Below are positions 1 to 8,600 of a stretch of 60,446 bases of DNA, in pieces. The DNA comes from CANKJK01 sp964400405. Its GTDB lineage: Bacteria; Acidobacteriota; Vicinamibacteria; Vicinamibacterales; UBA2999. Made by a program: the position numbers and the translations under genes. The stretch's first letter is position 1. The number at the start of each line of letters is the position of its first letter. The DNA lies in assembly GCA_964400405.1 (NCBI GenBank), contig CAYNUO010000012.1, positions 1 to 60,446 of the forward strand, written 5' to 3'. The notes beneath the pieces were generated by a model that worked only from the letters and a program-made list of their open reading frames with translations, had not been told where the DNA came from and searched no databases.

Positions 1-240
1 GGGTAAGGGTGAAATGGTGCGGTAAGAGCGCACCGCGCTTGTGGCAACACAAGTGGCAGGTCAAACCCCGCACGGAGCAAGACCAAATAGGGTGGCGCCA
101 TGAGGACGGCCCGTCCCAGGCCACCGGGTAGGTCGCTGGAACTCACGAGCGATCGTGAGATTAGAGGAATGGTCGTCACACCGGAGCGGTCGCAAGGCCG
201 TGACGGTGGACAGAATTCGGCTTACAGGCCGGCTGCGACA
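1..240 (+). ncRNA. rnpB: RNase P RNA, 3' part (cut by window start)
   Basis: This is the catalytic RNA of RNase P, which matures tRNA 5' ends. It is recognised from conserved blocks: the GGTGCGGTAAGAGCGCACC hairpin near 17-35, GGAGCAAGACCAAATAGGG at 76-94, the GAGCGATCG/AGAGGAATGG block near 147-172 and ACAGAATTCGGCTTA at 210-224, all in the canonical order of the bacterial type A RNA. About 16 nt follow the final TTA in the family, which puts the 3' end near 240. The 5' part lies outside the window. The small inverted repeat at 39-54 is one of its stems. Confidence 0.93.
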
Positions 241-249
241 CTTTTCGAC

Positions 250-1416
250 ATGACACCGACTCTTCGCGGACTCACGCTGGCTCTCGGTCTCGGTCTGCTG
301 CTCACCGGAGTGCGGGCGCAGCAGCCCACCCCGAGTGCCGGCGCGCTGGGCAATCGTCCGGGCGCGAACCGCGCGCCGGAGTTCCCGGTGCCCTCCATCA
401 CCGACTACAAACCGAGGACCACGCTCGTCACGGCACAGCATCCCGTGCCGAAGGCGAAGTACCCGGTCATCGACATCCACAGTCACCAGCCCGTGCCCAT
501 CGGCGCGGCGCAGTTCGACACGGTCGTCGGCGCGATGGACCAGCTGAACCTGCGCGTGCTCGTCAATGCGTCGGGCGCGACGGGGGACCGGCTCGTGCAG
601 GGCATCGCGGCGATCAAGGCCAGCCGCCACGCCAACCGGATGGTCATGTTCTCGAACATGAACTTCAACGACGTCGGCCCCGGTTACGGCGCCCGCATGG
701 CGCGTCAGCTCGAGGCGGACGTGAAGGCCGGCGCGCTGGGCCTTGGCGAGCTGATGAAGGGCTTCGGACTGCGCGCGAAGAGGGCGGACGGCACGCGCCT
801 CAAAGTGGACGACCCCGAGCTCGACCCGATCTGGGAGGCAGCCGGCCGGCTGAAGATTCCGGTGCTCATCCACACGGCCGAGCCGCAGGAGTTCTTCCAG
901 CCGATCGACAACGCGAACGAGCGGTGGCTCGAACTGGCGCTCTTCCGGGATCGACGGCTTCCCGAGGGGCAGTTCCCGCGCTTCGAGGAGCTGATGGCCG
1001 AACGGAACAACCTGTTCCGCCGTCACCCGAAGACGACGTTCGTCGCGGCGCACTTCGGCTGGCACGCCAACGACCTGGGCCGGCTCGGGAAGATGCTGGA
1101 CGAGATGCCCAACGTGCATGTCGAGACGGGCGCCATCCTCGCGGAACTCGGCCGTCAGCCGCGCGCGGCGCACGACTTCTTCGTGAAGTATCAGGACCGC
1201 ATCGTCTTCGGGAAGGACAGCTACCAGCCGGACGAGTATCCGTACTTCTGGCGGACGTTCGAGACGAACGACGAGTACTTCGACTACTACCGCGACTATC
1301 ACGCCTTCTGGAAGCTGTACGGCATGGGCCTGCCCGATGCCGTGCTCCGGAAGCTCTACTACCAGAACGCGCTGCGGCTCATCCCGGGCCTCCCGCGCGA
1401 CGGATTTCCCCGCTAA
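250..1416 (+). CDS. secreted amidohydrolase (amidohydrolase-2 / TIM-barrel family)
   Basis: A 388-residue metal-dependent hydrolase of the amidohydrolase_2 type, probably hydrolysing or decarboxylating a small cyclic or aromatic substrate outside the cytoplasm. The ATG at 250 opens a Sec signal peptide ending near VRAQQ. The ORF stays open upstream, but that part lies inside rnpB, so the earlier start at 100 is not credible. Candidate metal ligands are HSH in DIHSHQ (about residue 75), H in LIHTAEP (about 207), HFGWH (about 267) and D in FGKDS (about 320), the usual order for the fold. The start lies about 10 nt beyond the predicted rnpB 3' end, and no clear Shine-Dalgarno is visible. An epimerase gene follows after 4 nt, so the two are probably cotranscribed. 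The substrate cannot be named from sequence. Confidence 0.85.
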   Translation: MTPTLRGLTLALGLGLLLTGVRAQQPTPSAGALGNRPGANRAPEFPVPSITDYKPRTTLVTAQHPVPKAKYPVIDIHSHQPVPIGAAQFDTVVGAMDQLNLRVLVNASGATGDRLVQGIAAIKASRHANRMVMFSNMNFNDVGPGYGARMARQLEADVKAGALGLGELMKGFGLRAKRADGTRLKVDDPELDPIWEAAGRLKIPVLIHTAEPQEFFQPIDNANERWLELALFRDRRLPEGQFPRFEELMAERNNLFRRHPKTTFVAAHFGWHANDLGRLGKMLDEMPNVHVETGAILAELGRQPRAAHDFFVKYQDRIVFGKDSYQPDEYPYFWRTFETNDEYFDYYRDYHAFWKLYGMGLPDAVLRKLYYQNALRLIPGLPRDGFPR

Positions 1417-1420
1417 CGGC

Positions 1421-2362
1421 ATGGCGCGTTATCTCGTCACCGGCGGAGCCGGTTTCATCGGCTCTCATCTCACCGAAGCCCTGCGGGCCCGCGGCGACGA
1501 CGTGCGTGTTGTCGACAACCTGTCGACCGGCCGCCTGTCGAACCTCGCGCACCTGTCCGGCGTCGAGTTCGTGCAGGGCGATGTCGCGGACCTCGAGGTG
1601 GCCCGCGCCGCCGTGCAGGGCATGGACTACGTGCTGCACCAGGCGGCGATTCCGTCGGTGCCGCGCTCGGTGGCGGACCCGCTGACAAGCCATCGCGCCA
1701 ACGTGGACGCCACGCTGAACATGCTCGTGGCCGCGCGGGACGCGGGCGTCAAGCGCCTCGTGTTCGCGGGGTCGTCGTCCGTCTACGGCAGCACGCCGGG
1801 GCTTCCGAAGGATGAGCTGATGCCCACGGCGCCGATGTCGCCGTACGCCCTGCAGAAGTCGACCGCGGAGACGTACTGCCGGCTGTTCCACACGCTGTAC
1901 GGCTTCGAGACGGTCGTGACGCGCTACTTCAACGTGTTCGGGCCGAGGCAGGATCCCGGGTCGCCGTATTCGGGCGTGATCTCGCTCTTCGTCAGCGCGC
2001 TGGCGTCGGGCAGGCGGCCCACCGTGCACGGCGACGGCGGGCAGACACGGGACTTTACCTACGTCGCCAACGTCGTCGACGGCGTGCTCCGCGCCGTCAC
2101 GGCCCCGGGCGTGGCGGGGGAGGTCTTCAACCTCGCGACGAGCCACCGCGTGTCGCTGCTCGACCTGCTGCACGCGCTGGCGGCGGAGATGGGCGTGACG
2201 GCCGACCCGCAGTTTGCCGAGGGGCGGGCGGGAGACGTCCGCGATTCCCTGGCGGACATCAGCAAGGCCCGCCGGCTGCTGGGCTACGAGCCGGTCGTGC
2301 CGCTGGCCGAAGGCCTCAGGCGGACCGTCGCCTGGTACACGGGCCAGGCCGTTCCAGCGTAG
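1421..2362 (+). CDS. NAD-dependent epimerase/dehydratase (UDP-glucose 4-epimerase-like)
   Basis: A 313-residue extended short-chain dehydrogenase/reductase that probably epimerises a nucleotide sugar for surface polysaccharide synthesis. The Rossmann glycine motif GGAGFIGSH is at residues 7-15, and the catalytic YxxxK is in SPYALQKS near residue 141. A serine-rich GSSSVYG segment precedes it, as in GalE and WbpP relatives. The ATG at 1421 gives the Rossmann strand its usual N-terminal position. The longer ORF from 1337 overlaps the amidohydrolase in another frame and is rejected. Only 4 nt separate it from the upstream stop. GalE, WbpP and related specificities cannot be told apart here. Confidence 0.88.
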   Translation: MARYLVTGGAGFIGSHLTEALRARGDDVRVVDNLSTGRLSNLAHLSGVEFVQGDVADLEVARAAVQGMDYVLHQAAIPSVPRSVADPLTSHRANVDATLNMLVAARDAGVKRLVFAGSSSVYGSTPGLPKDELMPTAPMSPYALQKSTAETYCRLFHTLYGFETVVTRYFNVFGPRQDPGSPYSGVISLFVSALASGRRPTVHGDGGQTRDFTYVANVVDGVLRAVTAPGVAGEVFNLATSHRVSLLDLLHALAAEMGVTADPQFAEGRAGDVRDSLADISKARRLLGYEPVVPLAEGLRRTVAWYTGQAVPA

Positions 2363-2406
2363 GCCGCCGGGTCAATCCGCGACCGCACGGCGTGGCCGGG
2401 AGTGGC

Positions 2407-2412
2407 TACAAT
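2407..2412 (+). promoter_or_regulatory. -10-like TACAAT placed for a leaderless transcript
   Basis: TACAAT ends exactly 6 nt before the ATG at 2419, so a start site 6-7 nt downstream would fall on the start codon. No TTGACA-like -35 box is evident. This is one of seven such arrangements in the window. Confidence 0.5.
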
Positions 2413-2418
2413 TCCCGC

Positions 2419-2643
2419 ATGCCGTTGTTTGATTTCACCTGCCAGGCCTGCAAGCACACCTTCGAGTTTCTCGTGCGCGGGGACCAGACGCCAGCCTGCC
2501 CGAAGTGCGGCGGCGCCGAGGTCAAGAAGGAGATGTCGATGTTCTCCGTCGGCGCGCCGATTCCGACGGCCGCGCAGAAGGAAGCCGCCCGCATCGAGCG
2601 CGCGGGGTGGGTCCCCGTCGGCAAGCCGTTCAAGAACCGCTAG
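2419..2643 (+). CDS. FmdB/CxxC zinc-ribbon family protein
   Basis: A 74-residue protein of the FmdB-type putative regulatory family, a small zinc ribbon found widely near amide and formamide metabolism genes. It starts MPLFDFTC and carries two CxxC pairs, CQAC near residue 8 and CPKC near residue 28, which should bind one zinc. The C-terminal tail is basic and unstructured. The ATG at 2419 matches the family's invariant N-terminus, and extending upstream adds an unlikely peptide. No Shine-Dalgarno is visible, but a TACAAT lies 6 nt upstream, so the mRNA may be leaderless. Its function is uncertain in all organisms. Confidence 0.85.
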   Translation: MPLFDFTCQACKHTFEFLVRGDQTPACPKCGGAEVKKEMSMFSVGAPIPTAAQKEAARIERAGWVPVGKPFKNR

Positions 2644-2705
2644 GCGGACACGTCTGCCCGCGTCCGGTCCCGACGTCCTGCGTCAGGAACGCATCGTGAC
2701 GCCGG

Positions 2706-3116
2706 TCAGGGCTCCGGCGTGCCGGTGTCCTGGTGACCACGATTCAGGTCTTCCCGCGCGGACGCGGCGAGGGCACGGTACTTCGACTTGAACGCGTCGA
2801 GGCTCTTCTCTTCGATGTCTTCCAGATCCAGCAGCGCGTTGTGTGCGCCCTGGGTGGCGCGGATCAGCTCATCAAGCTTGATCTGAATGGCCTCGGTGTC
2901 CCGGTTCTGCGTGTTCTGAATGAGGAACACGATCAGGAACGTGATGATGGTCGTGCTGGTGTTGATCACCAGCTGCCAGGTGTCACTGAACCCGAAGATC
3001 GGGCCGGTGATCAGCCAGACAGCGATGAGCAGGACCGCGAATGTGAAGACGGGCGGACGGCCGCAGAAGCGTGCGGACGCCTTTGCGAACCGCGCGTACA
3101 GGGATGCGCTCTTCAT
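2706..3116 (-). CDS. low-affinity iron permease-like membrane protein
   Basis: A 136-residue protein resembling the low-affinity iron permease family (Fe_perm, PF04120). Two hydrophobic segments, near residues 23-43 and 50-66, flank a short WQLVINT region, followed by a QNTQNRDTEAIQIKLDELI stretch that is typical of the family, and a charged helical C-terminus. Transport of iron is inferred only from the family name, and bacterial members are mostly uncharacterised. It lies 9 nt downstream of the NHL propeller gene on the same strand, so cotranscription is likely. The ATG at 3116 is well placed just before the first hydrophobic segment. Confidence 0.8.
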   Translation of the reverse strand: MKSASLYARFAKASARFCGRPPVFTFAVLLIAVWLITGPIFGFSDTWQLVINTSTTIITFLIVFLIQNTQNRDTEAIQIKLDELIRATQGAHNALLDLEDIEEKSLDAFKSKYRALAASAREDLNRGHQDTGTPEP

Positions 3117-3125
3117 GTCGTGTCG

Positions 3126-4262
3126 TCAGGGCCTGGCGGGCTTCAGGCCCTTGTAGAGGAAGCGCTGCACGCGGCGGCCATCGACGCCTTCGCCGACATA
3201 CAGATTTCCCTTCGAGTCGGTGACCACATACGCCGACGAGTTGAACTGCCCGCCGAAGTGCCCGCCCTGTCCGAAGAACCCCAGGATCTCGAGATCCGAA
3301 CGACGCAGGATCCAGATGCGCATGTTGCGCGGGTCCGCGTTGTAGAGGAACTGCTGCTGCGGGTCTGACGAGAACGCGAGCGTGTCCACGGTGCCGCGCG
3401 GTGTCTTCGGCAGGATGAACTTTTCGCGGACGAACGTGCCGTCGCGCTTGAAGACCTGGATGCGGTTGTTGCTGCGGTCTCCGGCGTAGACGAGCCCGTC
3501 CTTGCTGACGGCGACGCCGGTCAGCGTCTGGAACTGCTGTGACGGGGGCTGGTCCGTGCCGGCGGGGTTGAACTTCCACGGCACCGTGTCGTCGGGCTTG
3601 TTGCCGTACGCACCCCACATCCGCTTGAACGCGCCGCTGTCGGCGTCGAACACGATGACGCGGCGGTTGCGGTAGCCGTCCGCCACGTAGAGCTCATTCG
3701 TGGGGGCGTCCACCCACGGAGCGGGGCCGCCGAGAATCTTCGGGTTCGTGCTGGTGCTCTCCTTGTGGCCGGGCTCACCGAGCTGCAGCAGGAACTTGCC
3801 CGTGCGCGTGAACTTCAGCAGCGTGCTGTCCGACGGTGAGCCGACCCATACGTTCTCCTTGTGGTCCACGAACAGGCCGTGCTCGCTGTCGACCCACGTG
3901 TAGCCGGGGCCCGGGCCGCCCCATCCCTGGAGATAGTTGCCGGCCTGGTCGAGCTCGATGATGGGCGGGGCGGGGAAGCAGCAGGGGGCGTCGGGCAGGT
4001 TGAAGCCCGCGCCGCGCTCCTGTTCCGTGATCGACGCGGGGCGGTGGAGCACCCAGATGTGATCCTTCGCGTCGGCCGCGACGCCGATCACGTTGCCGAG
4101 CACGCGCCCGTCGGCGAGCGGCTTCGGCCACCACGGGTCCCATTCGAACTGCGGCACCATCGCCGGCTTGTTCTGCGCAGTGAGGGCGCCGCCGAAGGAG
4201 AGCGTGAGGGCCACGCCCGTGGCGAGGGCCGCAAGGCGGACGATGTGACGGCGAGCCGGCAT
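3126..4262 (-). CDS. secreted NHL-repeat beta-propeller protein
   Basis: A 378-residue exported protein with an N-terminal signal (MPARRHIVRL then a hydrophobic run ending at LTAQN) followed by an NHL-type six-bladed propeller. Repeating blade motifs include GLFVDHKENVWVG, ELYVADGYRNRRVIVFD, LVYAGDRSNNRIQVF and NLYVGEGVDGRRVQRF. Similar proteins are annotated as peptidylglycine alpha-amidating lyase-like, but the lyase activity is not shown and a binding or scaffold role is equally likely. The ATG at 4262 has a good Shine-Dalgarno (AGGAGA). The ORF continues upstream to 4529 but without signal-peptide character. The iron permease-like gene follows after 9 nt. Confidence 0.82.
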   Translation of the reverse strand: MPARRHIVRLAALATGVALTLSFGGALTAQNKPAMVPQFEWDPWWPKPLADGRVLGNVIGVAADAKDHIWVLHRPASITEQERGAGFNLPDAPCCFPAPPIIELDQAGNYLQGWGGPGPGYTWVDSEHGLFVDHKENVWVGSPSDSTLLKFTRTGKFLLQLGEPGHKESTSTNPKILGGPAPWVDAPTNELYVADGYRNRRVIVFDADSGAFKRMWGAYGNKPDDTVPWKFNPAGTDQPPSQQFQTLTGVAVSKDGLVYAGDRSNNRIQVFKRDGTFVREKFILPKTPRGTVDTLAFSSDPQQQFLYNADPRNMRIWILRRSDLEILGFFGQGGHFGGQFNSSAYVVTDSKGNLYVGEGVDGRRVQRFLYKGLKPARP

Positions 4263-4311
4263 CGTGAAGTCTCCTGTCGCTGGACCGCCTGGAACGGCGG
4301 CGCAGGAGAGA

Positions 4312-5394
4312 TTAACCCAGTTGGGTAATCGTGACGTCGAGCGTGCGCACTTCACGGGGCGCGCGCTGCCACTGCACCAGGATCGGGCTCTGGTACGTGC
4401 CTTCGACGAGACCCGTGGTGCCGTCCGGCCGCTCGGCGACGAGCAGGCTGACGGACCGCCGCATGCGGAAGAATCGCTCGGCGGGCACGGCGACCGTACG
4501 TGCGAGCAGCTTTTCGAGCACGGACCCACGCAGCCCCAGCGAGTCGAGACCGGAGTTCAGCACGCGGACGAAATCGTACTTTGCGTAGCCGAGGGCCTTG
4601 CCGGGCACGGCGAGCGGGTCGGCCAGCATGTGGCGCGATTTCTCCGCGGCGAAGCGCAGCGGGTTCTTCAGGACCTCGGTGAGGTCGTGCCGCATGAGCA
4701 GCGTCTCGTACTCGTTGACCGTCAGGCCCGAGTTGCGTTCGGCATCGGTCAGCGAGAGCCGTACGCGGCCGCGGTGGACGCCGGCTTTCGCGACCAGCTC
4801 CGCCAGCTGCTCCGTGATGCCGAGGCGCGGGTCCTTCAGGTTGATCGAGTCGATCGGGTGTGTCGAGACGGGGACCTGGATGCGGGCCTTGCCGACGACG
4901 ACCTCGCGATTGAACCCGATCACGCGCGCGAGGCGGCGCCGGGCGCGGCCTTCGCTGACGCCGTCCAGCTCGACGAAGCAGACCTGTTCGTCCGACCGGT
5001 TGGGGTGCGTGACGCACGGGCGGAGGCCGCCGGCGATGAAGGCCAGGTGCGAATCCGCGTTCCTGGGCTCGACGGCGCGCTGTTCGGGGCCGAGATCCTC
5101 GCGGCGGTCCAGCCGGTCGTGCTCGTAGCCCGCGCCCTCGGGAAAGATGTGCCGGAACGTCTCGACGTAGGTCGGGACGCCCGTGGGGCTGAGGCGCTGC
5201 GCGAGGCTGCGGTCCAGAAAGCCGGCCGTCGTGTGCGCCGACCAGTAGAGACACTGGTCGTAGTCCTTCAGTGCGTCGTGCTCGTCCTTGAAACGGGAGC
5301 GCAACTCCACGACTTCGAAGCGGGCCTGCGGGGCCAGTTCGAGTGTGAGATCGAGGGGCTTGGCGGACATCACAGAGGTGGGCGCAGGGCCCAT
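4312..5394 (-). CDS. YjbQ/UPF0047-like protein with ~200-residue unknown C-terminal region
   Basis: A 360-residue cytoplasmic protein. Residues about 15-160 resemble the UPF0047/YjbQ fold: HTTAG at 54-58, NADSH at 112-116 and a FVELDG strand near 140-145 followed by an RRR run. Family members are about 140 residues and have weak thiamine-phosphate synthase activity. Here the YjbQ-like part lacks the usual GTWQ segment, and some 195 residues follow that I do not recognise. The start is uncertain: GTG 5415, ATG 5394 and ATG 5370 are in frame. I prefer 5394 because a TACGCT hexamer sits between 5415 and 5394. It stands alone, divergent from bacterioferritin. Confidence 0.6.
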   Translation of the reverse strand: MGPAPTSVMSAKPLDLTLELAPQARFEVVELRSRFKDEHDALKDYDQCLYWSAHTTAGFLDRSLAQRLSPTGVPTYVETFRHIFPEGAGYEHDRLDRREDLGPEQRAVEPRNADSHLAFIAGGLRPCVTHPNRSDEQVCFVELDGVSEGRARRRLARVIGFNREVVVGKARIQVPVSTHPIDSINLKDPRLGITEQLAELVAKAGVHRGRVRLSLTDAERNSGLTVNEYETLLMRHDLTEVLKNPLRFAAEKSRHMLADPLAVPGKALGYAKYDFVRVLNSGLDSLGLRGSVLEKLLARTVAVPAERFFRMRRSVSLLVAERPDGTTGLVEGTYQSPILVQWQRAPREVRTLDVTITQLG

Positions 5395-5498
5395 CGGATG
5401 GGGGTAGCGTAGCACAGCCGACGCAACCGATTGCGCTGGAGCCTGAGATTCATTCCCATGTTAGGTACCAGGCGCGATCCGTGCGTAGGATGGTGCCC

Positions 5499-5503
5499 GG
5501 AGG
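5499..5503 (+). promoter_or_regulatory. strong ribosome binding site of bacterioferritin
   Basis: GGAGG lies 9 nt before the ATG at 5513 and fixes that start. A TAGGAT hexamer at 5486-5491 could be the -10 element of a short-leader promoter. Confidence 0.6.
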
Positions 5504-5512
5504 CCATACCGC

Positions 5513-5937
5513 ATGCGTGGGAACGAAAACGTCATCGCTCATCTGAACGAGGCTCTGCGAGAAGAGCTCACGGCGATCAACCAGTATTTCCTGCACGCCG
5601 AGATGTGCATCAGCTGGGGCTACACCAAGCTCGGCGCGTTCATCCGGAAGCAGTCGATCGACGAAATGAGGCACGCCGAGAAGATCATCGAGCGGATTCT
5701 CTTCCTCGACGCCACGCCGAAGATGGACTACCTGCCGCTGAACGTCGGGCAGAGCGTCAAGGCCCAGCTCGAAGCGGACCTGAAGCTCGAGCTGAACGCG
5801 GTGGCCATGTATCAGAAGGCGGTCAAGGCCGCCCGTGAGGCCGGCGACGACGTGTCAGCGGACCTCTTCCGGATCCTGCTTGCCGACGAGGAAACGCACG
5901 TCGACTGGCTCGAGACGCAGCACCACCAGATCAAGGA
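5513..5937 (+). CDS. bfr: bacterioferritin, 3' end lost in assembly gap
   Basis: The first 141 residues of a bacterioferritin of normal length (about 155-160), a 24-subunit iron-storage shell with a di-iron ferroxidase centre and shared haem. Visible ligands are E in LREELTAINQ (about residue 18), ExxH in DEMRHAEKI (about 51-54, with the haem-ligand Met just before the His) and the second ExxH in DEETHVDW (about 127-130). The reading frame enters the run of N at 5938, so roughly the last 15-20 residues are unseen. GGAGG at 5499-5503 fixes the start. No Fur-like operator was recognised upstream. Confidence 0.93.
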
Positions 5938-6037
5938 NNNNNNNNNNNNNNNNNNNNNNNNNNNNNNNNNNNNNNNNNNNNNNNNNNNNNNNNNNNNNNN
6001 NNNNNNNNNNNNNNNNNNNNNNNNNNNNNNNNNNNNN
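5938..6037. other. assembly gap of 100 N
   Basis: This run of exactly 100 N removes the end of bacterioferritin and the space before the next gene. The round length suggests a placeholder and not a measured distance. Confidence 0.95.
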
Positions 6038-6041
6038 CTGC

Positions 6042-6047
6042 CATACT
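6042..6047 (+). promoter_or_regulatory. -10-like CATACT placed for a leaderless transcript
   Basis: CATACT ends exactly 6 nt before the GTG start at 6054. The region upstream is lost in the gap, so a -35 element cannot be judged. Confidence 0.4.
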
Positions 6048-6053
6048 GATCGC

Positions 6054-8172
<2,119 letters not shown>

Positions 8173-8189
<17 letters not shown>

Positions 8190-8532
8190 AATCTGGCTGC
8201 GCGGCGACAACCATGCGACGAGCACGACCGTCGAATCCACGGCGCACGACCCGCGTGCGTGGACCGAGGGTGATATCACGCAGCTGCTGACCGCGATGCT
8301 GCGGGCGATCGACCGCGCGAAGAACCCGGACGCCGACCCCGACAGGCCCGTCTCGCTGCGCGGCTTCAGCTGGATCGTCAACCCGTTCGAAGGCGGGGTG
8401 GTGATTGCGCTGGAGATGACGCTCGGCGCCGTCGTCGCGGGGCCGTTTGACGTGCCCGCGGCCACGCTGACCGAGCTGATCCAGCGCACGCTCCTGCCGG
8501 CGCCGGTGGCAGCCTCCACGGCCGTTCACTGA
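8173..8532 (+). CDS. small protein of unknown function
   Basis: A 119-residue protein I do not recognise. It begins MSFPVEIWLRG, has no signal peptide or membrane segment, and has a C-terminal half of alternating hydrophobic residues (GGVVIALEMTLG) suggesting an alpha/beta fold. Codon use is G+C-rich at third positions, as in neighbouring genes. It overlaps the DUF255 gene by 17 nt, which supports translation as a coupled downstream cistron. A GTG one codon earlier, at 8170, is an alternative start. Confidence 0.65.
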
Positions 8533-8600
8533 GCCGGCTGGCCGGCCGGTCCGTTTCCGCCGATAAAGGGCCTGTGACCGTGAGAAAATCGGCGGGTTCC

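Noticed and set aside
39..54. Inverted repeat CTTGTG/CACAAG as a possible operator.
   Set aside because: It is a stem of the RNase P RNA and needs no other explanation.
100..249. An in-frame start at 100 for the amidohydrolase.
   Set aside because: The 50 extra codons would lie inside the RNase P RNA gene and would push the signal peptide away from the N-terminus.
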